From Amborella trichopoda (taxonomy: Eukaryota > Streptophyta > Magnoliopsida > Amborellales > Amborellaceae), in the NCBI RefSeq assembly GCF_000471905.2, contig NW_006499728.1, positions 2,430,468 to 2,494,467 on the forward strand: DNA of 64,000 nt, in the 5' to 3' direction. How positions within the stretch are numbered: the stretch's first letter is position 1; every line of letters starts with the position of its first letter. The position numbers were made by a program, and so were the translations under genes. The notes below the pieces were generated by a model. That model did not search any database. It saw only the letters and a program-made list of their open reading frames with translations, and had not been told where the DNA came from. Below, one piece after another: positions 34,499 through 46,125 of this stretch.

Positions 34499-34499
34499 A

Positions 34500-36479
34500 T
34501 GAAAGAAAGACCTATGTGATCTTTTACCGAGGACTACATTTTTTTTTTTTTTTCTTTACCCCTTTTTTTTGGTCACTTACAGATGGTCTTTATTATAATA
34601 AGATAAATTTCAAAATAAAATCATCATAATAATAAAATCAATATCGTAACAACTTGATGACATTGAAACAACTATGCACTATGCTTGAGAATAAAAGATA
34701 AGATTGCAAGAAACAAAAGGAAGAGTGTTGGAGATTACCTCAACCGCGCTTATTACACCCCACATCGAGTTACCACCATCCGATGGCGTGGGATTAACGG
34801 TCTAGCTTCAATCTTGAACCGAGAGAATAAATTTCGGCCAAGCCACACTAATGGAACATGAAACCCTTTGATCACAAACTCAAACCCTAAGTGAATTCTC
34901 TTAGCAACCTTGTTTAAGAGAGATGGATTCTCTTTTTGCTAAATCCTTAGCCATAAATCCTTAGCCATAAATCCATATTTGAGAGATAGGAGAGAAAAGA
35001 ACTCCATAACCTAAACCCTTAGGTTCTTTTACAATGTGTATGAGAGAGAGAGAGATAGAAAGATAACGTGTAGAGATTTTGGGTAGAGACAATCCCTTTT
35101 TTATAGGTTTGAACAAGATTAGGGTTTCTTAAGGTTTTTCTTGGCTTACTTCTTCTTGTGAGATTGAACATAAACCATCGATCAAGGGTGACTTGTGGAG
35201 TGAGAGATCTGAGCCATCCGTTGCATAGATGAGCCATCAACATTATGAAAGGTGCATGAACCATTATCCCTCTTTCCTTAACCATTTTCTCATCAATAGA
35301 AATTTGATAAATTAAATCTAATTAAAATATTATGCATTCCATTATCTTTCACAAAATGTTCCAAAGATATATCAAGTTAATATACACAATTTCAATATTT
35401 GGTCAATATATAGTCAAAATATTCTATATCTTATTTGACCACATACCATAACATAATATTACCAAAACATGAAATAACTTAAACTCTAAGAAAGAATCCA
35501 ATGGGTGGGGTGTGCCACTCATGTGTGGCACATTTAGGCCCCACCCACTTGACACATGGTGGGCCCATGTGCACTATGGGCCCTTCCATGATATTTTATA
35601 TAATTTTAAATTATTAAAAAAAAAATTCTAAAACATTATTTGAAGTTTATAATTTTGTAAAATCAATATCTTCATTTTTATAAGTCCAACAAAATTATAA
35701 ATAAAATATCAAGTGACTCATAAAAATCAAAATAATAATTTTATAATAAAACAAATCTAATTAAATTATCTTGATGGGAAATGGATCCATGTGATTAAGG
35801 AATTTAATCTGCAATCATGGGGCACTTGACCTTCAACTGTGGACTACAGACTACATTTGCCTTATCGAACCGACCCAGCGTTTTCCATGACCTACAGTCC
35901 AAGCAGGGGCTCATTAGCGGGTCACCAATGTCTGGCGGATGAGCCATGGGGTTGCAATCCCAGTCTGTGGATTACAGGTCCTCCCCTAAAGACAAGTCAA
36001 GGCCACCAATATCTTATGCGACCACAGCTCTATGCCGCATAGGGGTATCTTTCGCACATGCATACGCTTCACCCTAAAAGGTGGATTTCTGACTTTCCAA
36101 ACGATCTACCGATATGCATGTTGTGTGATGGTACATGAATGAGGTTTTGGCCCCTGTCTCTGTAGGTCACCATCACACACAAGGGTCACACAGCTTCTCG
36201 GCTTACTCATCCCAGTATGTTCTCCGACCTCATCAAGAGCTAACCCATAAACCCTCATCCATTTGTTCTTCATACCCAGGTAACATGGGTTTTTCTCAAC
36301 CGACTGGCCTAAATAGTCAAACACAGATCGATGCTAACCCTCGTTTGGTTAGTATGGTCTACGAGGGACCACACTCCCATTGAGTTCATATTCCACTATA
36401 TCATTTTATTTTACAAGCACTCATAAAGTTCATTTTACAAGCACTCATAAGGCCTTTAAAGGCTACATAAACCCCAACA
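34500..36479 (-). repeat. 5' LTR of the copia element
   Basis: 1980 bp. Contains a small direct duplication near its plus-strand right end (CATTTTACAAGCACTCATAA twice, 36409-36450) that is absent from the partner. Confidence 0.9.
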
Positions 36480-36484
36480 CTTAG

Positions 36485-36592
36485 ATGGCGTTCTACACAT
36501 AGGTTTAAATCATGAAGAGTTGAAATTGCTGGCTTCCCTCGGCAAGAAAGCCCAAAAGACAGCGCTTATGGATTTTCCATATGTTCAAGTGG
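36485..36592 (+). pseudogene. PUMY: Pseudouridine-5'-phosphate glycosidase exon, right part
   Basis: Continues the frame broken at 28701: (A-I-L-)DGVLHIGLNHEELKLLASLG, then KKAQKTALMDFPYVQV. It is the segment that follows PATIAIL in the family. It ends near GTGGGTTTTC, which could be an old splice donor. The catalytic core downstream (the RGNGATTVSAT region) is not found in the following GA-rich DNA. Confidence 0.85.
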
Positions 36593-37691
36593 GTTTTCTC
36601 TCTCTAGAATTTCGGAGCCGGGGATTATGGCAACTCATGGATAATTATTCTCTCTCAATGTGGTAGAGAGAGAAGAGGAAAAAGTTCTTTCACGAGTGGG
36701 TTGTGGGTCCTTCTCTCTCCTCAAGATGTTAGAGAGAGAAGAACGAGAAGAGAGAGAAACGATTGTCTTGAGCACTTCTATGGAGTCTAGTATGATGGGT
36801 GGTGGATCTCTCTCCTTGATGAGAGAGGAAATTTTGCCAACCCCAAAAATGTAAGACTCTGAGGTGTCTTGGCCTGAATTTGAGATGGGTTGGGGGGTGA
36901 GAGGTGGATAGAGAGAGAGTGAGAGGTGGATGAGTTTTTATTGGAGACAGAAGGCATAAATGCCAACTGGGGGTGGGTAGAGAGAGAGTAGAATTTGTAG
37001 GGGGCTTTGGCTCTGAGTTCCACCACCCTGAAATGCCTTTGCCTCGGTCTTGCATCTAGAGAGAGTATGTAATTTGCAGTTAGAGAGAGCATGAAGAAAG
37101 AGAGTAATCTTCGGTTAAAGAGAGAATGAAGAGAGGGAGTTATTTGCAGTTAGAGATAATGGATTAGGAATTAGAGAGAGGGAGTAATTTGCAGTTAGAG
37201 AGAGAGTGAACTCAGAGTTGGTTCAGTGAAGAAAAGCCATCTACCAGCGTATATGAAAGAGACAATCGCGAAATCGTGACCGTCGGAGAACAATGAGATA
37301 TGGAGCGATGGAATGGGAGATCATTCCCCTGGACACAAAGGACCCAAGGATGAGAGATCATTCCCTCTCTCTCTCTAAAAAAACCACAAACAAGGCCTTT
37401 GCAAGATAGGATGTTATTTTAATTTTTATTGGGGTAAAAAATTCATTAAAAAAAAAAGTTCAGGGGGTTGTAAGATAGAAAAAATGAAAATCCTTGAGTC
37501 CAAGGAGATAGAGAAGTTAAAATTAGGGGATAAGGATATATTTTTTCTAAATTTTTTGTACTTCAAAAACTTGTCAACTTTATTATTTATCAATTTTTAA
37601 TGTATTTATATATTAATTGAGAATAATTTGAATTTATATATATTGATCCCAATAAAAATTTATTATATAATATTAATGTATTTACTTATGG
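36593..37691. other. GA-rich region with minisatellite, no gene recognised
   Basis: 36600-37060 is rich in AGAGAGAGA blocks. From about 37046 to 37215 a degenerate minisatellite repeats a GTAATTTGCAGTTAGAGAGA unit of 30-45 bp about five times. Open frames on the minus strand at 36729-37092 follow the GA composition and are not convincing. Confidence 0.5.
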
Positions 37692-38193
37692 GCAAGCTTT
37701 CTATGTTTCTCCTATAACATAAAACTTATATACTACGCCTTATCCAACTGTCCATTTTTGAATGGAGGGCTACGATTGCCTCAATCACAATGTGACGTCC
37801 CGTACACTATTTTATTTTTAATTTTTTTTCTGTAAACTATTTTGACACCAAATTTTATATGTCCAATCCGCTATTGAACTTGCACTAGAATATAAAAATA
37901 ATATTTTTAATAAAATAAAATGACCAAAATACCCCCTGAAAGATTCAATGGGTATTTTGGTCATTATATTTTATCAAAAAATTACTTTTAATATTTTTAA
38001 TAGGTGAGTCCCAATGAGAAGATGGTACGTACCAAATTTCATATTCATACAATTTGTATAAAACAAACTAAAAATAAAATACTTTGAAACGTCGGATCTA
38101 AGATCAAATGGTGAGTGGCTCTCTCTTGATCAAAATTGGACGGGTGGATGGTAAGGGAAGCCCAAATCTTCTATAATGTAGGGAAAGCATAGA
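37692..38193. repeat. Family C MITE, complete copy 1
   Basis: About 500 bp. Left end GGGCAAGCTTTCTATGTTTC; right end, inverted, TTTTCTATGCTTTCCCTAC. The hairpin core at 37920-37975 is CCAAAATACCCCCTGAAAG with AATGGGTATTTTGGTCAT. Confidence 0.7.
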
Positions 38194-38315
38194 AAATTTC
38201 AAATTTAAATATAATATAAATAGTTTATATTTGTGACTCTTGTATATGGTTGGCGCAGTAGTAGACTACATGAACATGAAACAAGATACAAGATGTACCA
38301 CTAGCTGAACAAAAT

Positions 38316-38722
38316 GGGAAAATATCGTAAAAGGGGTTGAAGCCTTTAAAATATCACTAAATGGTGAAAATAATACAAAATGTACTTGAGGGTATCACTT
38401 TTAAATGTCTATGTCCATTGGTTACTTCCTCAAAAAAAAAAAAAAAACAAAAATTTCTAAATTTTCCCTATTTGGTATTAAGAAGCCCAAAGCAATTAGG
38501 GATATTTTAATAATTTTATCCCTAAACGGGCGTTAGGTATCACTTTATAGCTTAATTATCAAAGTACGTTCTAGCTTTCCAACACCAAAAACAGAAATTT
38601 AGAAATTTTTCAATGTTGTTTTGAGGAAGTAACTGATTGATATGCAAATTTAAAACCATATCCTCAAGTATAATCGGTAATTCTTTGACCCATTAAGCAA
38701 TATTATACAGGGCCTAAATCCC
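38316..38722. mobile_element. Foldback MITE with about 150-bp arms
   Basis: Left GTACTTGAGGGTATCACTTT and CATTGGTTACTTCCTCAAAA are answered on the right by AACCATATCCTCAAGTATAA and TTTTGAGGAAGTAACTGATT. Also AAATTTCTAAATTTTCC against AGAAATTTAGAAATTTTT. Left end GGGAAAATATCG, right end near AAATCCC. Confidence 0.6.
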
Positions 38723-39438
38723 TTTTTTTTTTTTTTTCCCAACAAAATATAAGATGTCTAGGTTCAAATCTAGCCTTTACACTCCCCCCCTAATTGTCCC
38801 CCGGCTCTAGTACATGCACAAAATGTTTCGTGCCCCTTGACACTAGTAAAACACACATGAATATAAATATGTCTTGGATTTAAAATCTTTTTTTTTTTTT
38901 GACAAAATTCAAAAAATTTTATTACTATATCGGAAAATTACAATCATCGAATCACAACAAAAAAATTACATTATCAGACACTATTAAAGAAAAATGTAAA
39001 CTTATATTGTCAGACACACATGGCAGCCATGCTTGTCTGGGAGAGCATTTCTGGTAAGCTTGCAGTTTTCTTTTTTAGTATGAATTTTCTGGTGAGCCAT
39101 TATCTCCAGGGCAACTCAAGCCTATCAGTTAGATTATACCAAAGTTATAGAAGTGTTTGATAAGTTGTAGAGAAGGTAACAAGGCCCATTCTCAGTTATT
39201 TGATGTTTACTACAAAAAGATAACCCTTTAATCGGTAAAAGGGTTAGTATCCAAGGCTAGTAACCCATGTGCATAGAACACGATAAATAAAGGGAAAGTC
39301 TCCCGTTCATGTCATGTGACCGGTCGAAGGGTGCACAAGACCTTTCAACATGCCACAATAAATTGTATATCGGCTGTAAAATAGTTTTTTACTTAAAATT
39401 ATATGTATATGAAATTTAAAGCGTATGTATATGTTTAA
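38723..39438. other. Intergenic, nothing recognised
   Basis: AT-rich DNA with C- and T-runs near 38720-38790. No open frame of note. Confidence 0.4.
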
Positions 39439-39822
39439 AGGGAAAAATTTATATAAAGTTGCAACCTTAAAATGTAAAATTACATATGTACCTAAAAAAT
39501 CTATCGAAAAGGTTGTTTTAATGTTGAAAAACCCTCTATTTGACCATCTCGACATCGAGATGTATGAATATATATAAAAAAAATTGTTTTTGAGTCTAAA
39601 AAATAGTACATCTTGCAACACATTATCTAGGCTGTCCATTTTCAAGATTTTCATATGTTTATAGATCTCTTTGATTTTAACTATTTTTGGAATTTAAAGT
39701 TTTCTATTTAGATATAAAAATAGATTTTAAGATAATCTTAATAATTTTTTACAATAAAATTACATGTTATGAGGTGCGTCTTAATTGAATTGTTTAAGGT
39801 TGCAACTTTATGGAAACTACAT
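39439..39822. repeat. Family A MITE, near-complete inverted copy
   Basis: Left GGGAAAAATTTATATAAAGT then TGCAACCTTA, right TTGTTTAAGGTTGCAACTTT. Interior CATCTCGACATCGAGATG and ATTTTCAAGATTTTCATATG as in other copies. Confidence 0.7.
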
Positions 39823-40270
39823 CTATTTTTAAATGGGGCAACTAATAAATATGATAAAAAAATATTTTAAAAAATATAAATTAATTAAAATACCCTTGCA
39901 ATATTTCAAGTAATTTTTATTAAGTGCAACGTATTAATAAAATATCTCAAATTTCAAATAAATAGAATTTTTAAATAAAAGACAAAAATAAAACTATTTG
40001 TTATTGATAGATGTGGCATGGTTCAACGTGCTTGCGCATCCATCAAACGTCCATATCAAAAACCATCCCATAAATAAAACCCATTTTTGTACAAGCCTTT
40101 GGGGGACCACTTCTTCCTTCTTTTCTTTTCTCGACGTCCTTGCCGACACACCTAATATGTCCCCACAAGGCAAGCCTAGGAGAAAGCATTCTTAGGCATG
40201 TTAATGGTGTTCCCGTGGGGCCACATTAATCCACTTAGTTACTTCCTTGAAACCCCTATAACTTTACTAT
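39823..40270. other. Intergenic
   Basis: 39885-39935 has a weak family C core (AAATACCCTTGCAATATTTC, TTTTTATTAAGTGCAAC). Nothing else recognised. Confidence 0.35.
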
Positions 40271-40274
40271 CATA

Positions 40275-40394
40275 GACAAACAAGATTTTAGATTTTACAG
40301 CCCTCAATTTCATATAATTACCTATGGATTTTGTGACAAACAAGATTTTAGATTTTACAGCCCTCAATTTCATATAATTACCTATGGATTTTGT
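40275..40394. repeat. Perfect 60-bp tandem duplication
   Basis: Two identical 60-bp units from 40275 and 40335, each starting GACAAACAAGATTTTAGATT and ending CCTATGGATTTTGT. Identity implies a recent event. Confidence 0.9.
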
Positions 40395-40434
40395 TGAATA
40401 GTTCGAGACAACTACGAATCGATTTAGAGTATTG

Positions 40435-40800
40435 TTTTTATGGTACATTTTTCTCATCATTATGGCTCCATTTCAATTAATTGAAGTTGGTTATATAAAT
40501 CTTGCTTTACCATTTTAATCTATTAAGGGCCATACTTTAAGTGAGGTCATAAATCCTCGTATTTTTTTTCATTACTTTCGATTATGTCTTTTTCGGTCTA
40601 TCTCTTACTTTTTTTGAGCCTTTCACTTGAACTAACTACACATGACGACCCACCTAAACTATTATCTTTTATCTTAATACCTATTGGTGTTACACCTAAA
40701 TTCTATTATTTCTTATCGTTCCACGCATCCATCTCAACATCTTCTTTGATAAGGTTAAACTAGATATCAATATTAAGGATAATCTTCTTATGGGTCAATT
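40435..40800 (-). mobile_element. RTE-type LINE 3' end, copy 2
   Basis: Minus strand ends ATATAACCAACTTCAATTAA, TTGAAATGGAGCCATAATGA. This is a degraded form of the plant LINE tail (GTAGCCGACCCCAATTAGTTGGGATAAGG plus a GAT repeat, given here in pieces). Upstream words match the copy at 22250-22620. Confidence 0.55.
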
Positions 40801-42644
40801 ACGACAATAATACAATGGATATTGGATTCAAAATTTCAGGAGTCATAAAATCTCCAACATGAATCTAAAATATAAAATATAAAACAAAATTTTACATGGA
40901 ACCTTTTGAAAAAAAAATTAACACGATTTATTTAAATCTTTGGTAGGGTAACCATTTTCTAAAAGAAAAGTATAAAATAAGACTACTTATCATTTGTATT
41001 ACGAGGTCTACTAGTAGCAATTAGATTAAACGTCAAACAGTTGGAGATGTGCCATTGGCCAAACTTAAGGTTAAAAAAGAACTTTGCGGTGTTAGTGACA
41101 CGTCCTAAACTTTAGGATTTGACATCTGTCGGTTTAAAGTGATTGGGAGATATGAATACAACATGATGTTCCACTTCATAGGATTCATGGCCATACTCCA
41201 ATGTGAAAGGGCAGATCACCATGATCTAAAATCTCCGAGCCGAGTTAAAATCTCACGAATTACCTAAGTCGGACCAAAATTGAGTTCCTATCGGCTCCAA
41301 AGGGAGTCTTATAATCGGATTCCAGGTTTTAAGACACTACAACTATCATGAAGTGGTGGCAATGAGCCAAGTAACCAAGTCCAGGTCGGTTGTCTCAACT
41401 TTGAAAAACTAGAGTCTGGGTCACAATGTGGGCCGAGAGGGATATCAAAGCTTCATGCTTGGGCCGGTTTAGGGCCAAATCGGGCCAGGGCCACGTTGGT
41501 GCTGCTAGGGCAAACATGCCTATACATGCAAGGCGCCCACATGCTCATCAAGTCATCAGCATGAGGATCAAGACAAGAAGACCCCAAAACACGGGAAGCC
41601 ACATCCATCCATCCATCATCAATGATGGTAACGGATGATCACCATGCATGATGTGATGTCACATCATAAGTGACTGTTCACCATCACGCTCTAAGGATCA
41701 GCATCGATTCGAATCTCGCGCGACCCCATCCAATCATCTAATCAGAACCACATTTAAGTGAAGTGTGACCTTTCTGGAGTTGCCATTTTTTAAGAAAGAG
41801 GGCAAGATACACATCAAATCATTTGAGTTACTCTATAAAACATTTTATCATTTCTCTCTCTAACGTAGATTTTGTTTTTTCTTGCAGCCATTAAATGTGG
41901 ATATCACATCATATCACCGCAGACCCCAATAAATCATCTATTCAGGAATGGGATTCCCCTATGTTTGGAGCTTCTATTCACATTTTCTACGATTTCGGAT
42001 GGGTGAACTCACCTGTCTGTCCGTGTCCGATTGTCCAATCGGTTTTATCCAAATTGGGTTTAGATTGATCGAAAAGTTATCCAAATTGGGTTTAGATTGA
42101 TTAGAATCGGTGATCTAGAAGAACATTATAAAACAAAATAAAAAGGTGAACTTTAGATTTATGAATGGGAGATTTATAAGAGACTTTAAACAATATTAAA
42201 TAAATTTTAAAAAAGAGAAAATATGCATAAGAGAAGGGGCTTAGAGGGGAATTGGGGACATGTATAATGTTGGAAAAGTAGATATGAGTGATATACTATC
42301 CGGACAAGCTTGTAATTAGGCTGATTTGAAGCCACGATTCATTTCAGATCTAGAATTTTTTTATTTGAAAATTGTTAAAAATATTTTAAAAGCTAACTGA
42401 TGGATTACTCTATTCACAATGTTCAATTTCCTAACAAACTCGCTCCGTTACCAACCAAAACCAAATCAATCTCTCTAAATTTGACTAGAACGTGATTCCG
42501 ATAGAGAATCTGGTCACATCTACCATAAAAATCAACCCATGTCGACAATTTTTAAATCGCTTAGTCACCAACAACCAAATCAATCCCCTCTAAATTAGCT
42601 GGGAACTCGACTCGGACAGAGAATCTGGTCGGCAATTTTTAAAG
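40801..42644. other. Intergenic, unassigned
   Basis: 41390-41560 carries GGGCC-rich text like hAT subterminal DNA, without resolvable ends. A tandem 31-bp pair (TCCAAATTGGGTTTAGATTG) lies at 42048-42110. No coding unit recognised. Confidence 0.4.
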
Positions 42645-43215
42645 CGAAAGGTTTCTTTACTTCTCCAAATATGCTTCTCCCTTCCCATTCAGCCGTCCAA
42701 TTTAGGTCAAGGGAGTCGCTAACCATTGATCTAAAGATCTGATGCCTCATAATATTTTATTTTTATTTTTGTTTCTACAAATTATATGAATATGAAATTT
42801 GATACATATTGCCATCTCAATAAAGCAAAATAAATATTATTATTTTTGATAAAATATAATGAAGAAAATACCTTTTGAAAGGATTTTTTTGAAAATATAT
42901 ATTTTTTGATATAAAATATATATATATATATATCATTTTATTGAAAATATATTTTTTGATCATTTTATATTTTTTGAAAATGTATTTTTTTATCATTTTA
43001 TTGAAAATATATTTTTTGATCATTTTATTCATGATCATTTTATTTTATTGAAAATATATATTTTTTTACATTTTACAAGTACTAATTTAATAGAGTGGCG
43101 GCATTCGATGTCAAAATAATTTGTAAAAAATATAAAAATAAAATCGTGTAGAGATATGACCGTGAACGGAAAGGACAGTTAGATACAGGAAAAACACATA
43201 GGTTAGAAAGCTTGT
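42645..43215. repeat. Family C MITE, inverted copy with expanded core
   Basis: Left GGTTTCTTTACTTCTCCAAA then CCATTCAGCCGTCCAATTTA; right AGGTTAGAAAGCTTGTCC, the inverse of GGACAAGCTTTCT. The core region is expanded into a tandem array at 42889-43075, making this copy longer than the others. Confidence 0.6.
42889..43075. repeat. AT-rich minisatellite in the family C core
   Basis: About six imperfect units containing TTGAAAATATATTTTTTGAT and CATTTTAT, plus a pure AT run at 42914-42931. Derived from the TTTTGATCATTATATTT part of the core. Confidence 0.7.
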
Positions 43216-43574
43216 CCATTTTAAAAATCAGTATCCTATAAATGTCTTTTAAAAAAGAACGCTATCAGGTTAGAGAAGTGAGAATCATATCAACTCCCCA
43301 TCTCTCTATGCAATCTCCCTTTTGGAAGGGAAATCTCTCTCTCTCCCTAAAATGATATTAACTCGCATTCCTCTCTCTCCATCTAGAAATAGCAATGTCT
43401 TTCCGTCTATCACTCACTCTAGATTCTAGAACACTAATACATAAGATTCTTCACCATATAACATTATTACATGTTCTTCATAAATACACCCAACAGTGAT
43501 TCAACATATGTAAAACGAAGAGAGAGAGAGAGATTATAGATGAGAGATAGAGAGAGAGATTATAGATTAGGGGG
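43216..43574. other. 3' flank of the NAC gene
   Basis: CT- and GA-rich DNA with two GAGATTATAGAT blocks at about 43530-43570. Presumably the 3' UTR and beyond; no gene. Confidence 0.5.
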
Positions 43575-45871
43575 TCAGAGGATCCAGCCATGACCCACGG
43601 GTGAAGCAGCAGCTACCCCTACTGTGCTAGCATCCAGCTGAATGAATCCCATCAATGGAGACACATCACTAACCATCTCTGAGACTCCACGGTCTGAGCA
43701 GCTTGAGCTGATGATTTGAGGGCCATGACGATGTATTATGTCATACTCTCTCTCACTATAGGGCCCTGACTGGCTAGAGAGAGATTTTAGGAGTGAATGG
43801 TCTAGAGAGAGAAAGCTTTCGGAAGGGAAAGGTGGGAGGCTCATTGGGGAAGGGGCACGGTTGGGGGGCAGTAAATGCGATGGAATGTTGCTAAAATACG
43901 GGGGAGAGAGAGAGTTGGGGGTAGAGAGAGAGTGATGGTTAGTGAGAGAGTGGGAATTGGGGTTAGAGAGAGAAAGGTTTTGGGGGTCTTCAACTTGGGG
44001 TCTCATGAAACTGGGTCGTGAGATTTCCGATGAGGGCTGTACTGGTTCAGTGGTTGGGGATTCAAGGAGAGGGGGCAAAGAGAATTGGGAGGCAATGTCT
44101 AAAAAATATTTGTTGTTGTTCCTTAAGAGGAGCAGGTTCCTTTTCTCAGCTGCTGCTACTTTGTGAAATATTCTGCATATAACCCATTCTTCCTGGAAAG
44201 TCACAAGAACAAGTAAATTTGCTTAAAAAATCGAGTGGGCTACGGTGCTCCGCCTTGGTCCAAGTGATTTATTCGGGTGGGTCTGGATAACTCGTCCGCA
44301 ATCCCACTCAAATTTTTTTCTACCAACTTTTTTTAAAAAAGAAAAAGTTTATATAAAGATGGAACCTTATAATGCAGTCTACTGGAAAAAGTACCTTTAA
44401 TGTTGAAAAACCTTCATTCTCAATATCGAGATGTATGACAATGAAAATAAATAAATAAATTTTAAATCTAAAAAATAATGTATTTCACGATATATTATTT
44501 ATACCGTCCGTTTTTTAGATTTTCATATGTTTATTGATCTATTTGATTTTAATTATTTTTAAAATTTTAAATTTTATAATTAGATATAAAAATAGATTTT
44601 GAGCTACCAACTTTCTAAAATAATTTAAAAGTTCGATTTTTTAAAATGTTAGTGCGGAGGTATTAATGGGAATTGAAACCCCAACACGGCGTGGGTGCTA
44701 CCACACCGATCCCATCCAGGCCCCTTTATTTGTTATTAATATAAAAAGCTCAAAACTCATCGAGTTACTGGCCGAGTCCGAGTACCACCCTTAGACGAGT
44801 ACCAGACCACTCTCCTCTCTCTCTCTTATTTAATTGAATACAGACTCTCTCTCTCTAGAACTTTGGGTACCTTGCAGGCAAGGTGATATGAGAAATCACC
44901 CTGAAGACGATACTCGTGCATAACCCAATTGGTTTTCTGCCCCTTAGGAGCTCTCCCTCTGTAAAAAACAAGTGTTTTCTTCATTCCAACAAGGACTCCA
45001 TTGGTTGCACTGTGAATTTCTCTGTCCTTGCCCGTTGCCTTCCAATAACCAGCGTCAGTTGCTCTATTTGTGCGATGCCCCGTTGGGTATTTTCTATCTC
45101 TTAGGCTGAAAAAATACCACTCTTTCTCTCCCATCTTTGCAATCTCTGATACCCCATCACAATATTTTAAGAGCGATAAAATGAACGATTGATAATGAAA
45201 GACAAGAGATTGATTGTCAAATGCTTTCTCTCTCTCCCTAAAACACAACCACTAAATAAAGACCGTACGACTACTGCAGATTTTTCAGCAAAACAAAACC
45301 TAAACAAAACTCACGCCTTATTTCATTCTCTATTTGAAACCTTCTCTCTCTCACACGCACTTTCTCTCTCCTCTCTCACTAAGCCATTCATTGGCACTTC
45401 ACAACAACAAAGCTCCACATTTAAAACCAAGAAAAAAGTCACAAATTTTTATATTCGAATGGATATAGAAAAAATCGAACCGAAACGGTTAACCCGACAT
45501 GAGTCCCGAACGGTTCAACCGGCCTAACTAAACTATTGCACCGGCCGGTTGAATCTCTCTCTCGCCAAAACAGAAACCAAGACAAAAGCCACAAGCTTTT
45601 GTTCTATTTGAATCTCTCTCTCACAGACGCAATAAGAAATTCTATGCAACAATAATCCACTCACTTTTCTCTCGCTAAGCATACCTGGAAGCTCCCAAGG
45701 CTCACACCTATTGAGATCAACCTCTGCAATGCTAACAGGTGTAGAGCCACTCGGATTGAACACCTTGGTGGCAAGATAAAACATTATGAGCTCCTCATCA
45801 GTTGGGTGAAACCTGAACCCAGGTGGAAGCCCTTGTTCATTCGTCTCCTCACACAAACACACACCCTCCAT
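43575..45871 (-). CDS. NAC transcription factor, NAM/CUC class, 3 exons, 359 aa
   Basis: Exons on the minus strand: 45871-45685, 45145-44871, 44192-43575; 1080 nt with a TGA stop at 43577-43575. All junctions are GT-AG. The NAC domain occupies residues 15-165: [15 protein letters not shown] (A), [14 protein letters not shown] (B), [15 protein letters not shown] and [16 protein letters not shown] (C), [17 protein letters not shown] and WVMHEYRL (D), [11 protein letters not shown] (E). It is a plant DNA-binding dimer acting in the nucleus. FYLATKVF and NRCEPWELP are closest, from memory, to CUP-SHAPED COTYLEDON3. The region 166-359 is Ser/Pro-rich with a hydrophobic C-terminus ([15 protein letters not shown]), likely for activation. 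No HVSCFS-encoding miR164 site is present in exon 3, unlike CUC1/CUC2 and in line with CUC3. The exact ortholog is not certain. The start is the first ATG ([14 protein letters not shown]). Confidence 0.92.
44193..44870 (-). other. Intron 2 of the NAC gene with a family A MITE
   Basis: Donor GT at 44870-44869, acceptor AG before 44192. A family A MITE fragment lies at about 44340-44615. Confidence 0.8.
44340..44615. repeat. Family A MITE inside NAC intron 2
   Basis: Starts GAAAAAGTTTATATAAAGAT, holds CAATATCGAGATGTATGACA and TTTTCATATGTTTATTGATC, and breaks off after AAATAGATTTTGAGC. Confidence 0.6.
45146..45684 (-). other. Intron 1 of the NAC gene (539 bp)
   Basis: Donor GGTATGC (45684), acceptor ATCAG ending 45146. 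It contains inverted CCGGTTGAA/TTCAACCGG words near 45515-45550 and CT-rich blocks. Confidence 0.85.
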
Positions 45872-46125
45872 GAGAGAGAAACACTCTAAAACTAAGAGCT
45901 TTTAGGGAGAGAAATAGCTTTTAAAGAGAAACAAGACCCTTAGAGAGAGAACCAGTTTAGATGGATAAAGACAAAGATCTGAGATAGAGAGAAGTTGAGG
46001 AGAGAGAAAGACCCACAGTTAATCCACTAGAACATCTGAGACAAAATTTGGAGAGAGAGAGACAGAGGCCCAAAATCAATTCTCTACAAACACCTGTGAA
46101 AGAGAAAGTTGGTGGAGGAGCAAGC

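Larger units (their letters stand above)
28702..36479 (-). mobile_element. Complete copia-type LTR retrotransposon (7778 bp), coding strand minus
   Basis: Direct repeats 28702-30679 (1978 bp) and 34500-36479 (1980 bp), about 90 per cent alike by eye, flank a 3820-bp interior. On the coding (minus) strand each LTR starts TGTTGGGGTTTATG (TA for TG in the 3' copy) and ends TTTCA, so it has TG...CA ends. A perfect 5-bp CTTAG duplication borders it. The primer site next to the 5' LTR (minus strand, 34498 down) reads TGGTATAAAAGC, close to the initiator-Met tRNA complement used by copia elements. A purine tract, AAGTGAGAGA, precedes the 3' LTR. The only recognisable protein part is RNase H at 31130-31567. 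GAG, integrase and RT are not recognisable, so the element is immobile or was mobilised in trans. Confidence 0.92.

Noticed and set aside
36660..37092. Open frames in GA-rich DNA after the glycosidase pseudogene
   Set aside because: Low-complexity translation of GA/CT repeats, on both strands.
41426..41638. 70-codon open frame in GC-richer DNA
   Set aside because: No family resemblance; lies in hAT-like GGGCC text.
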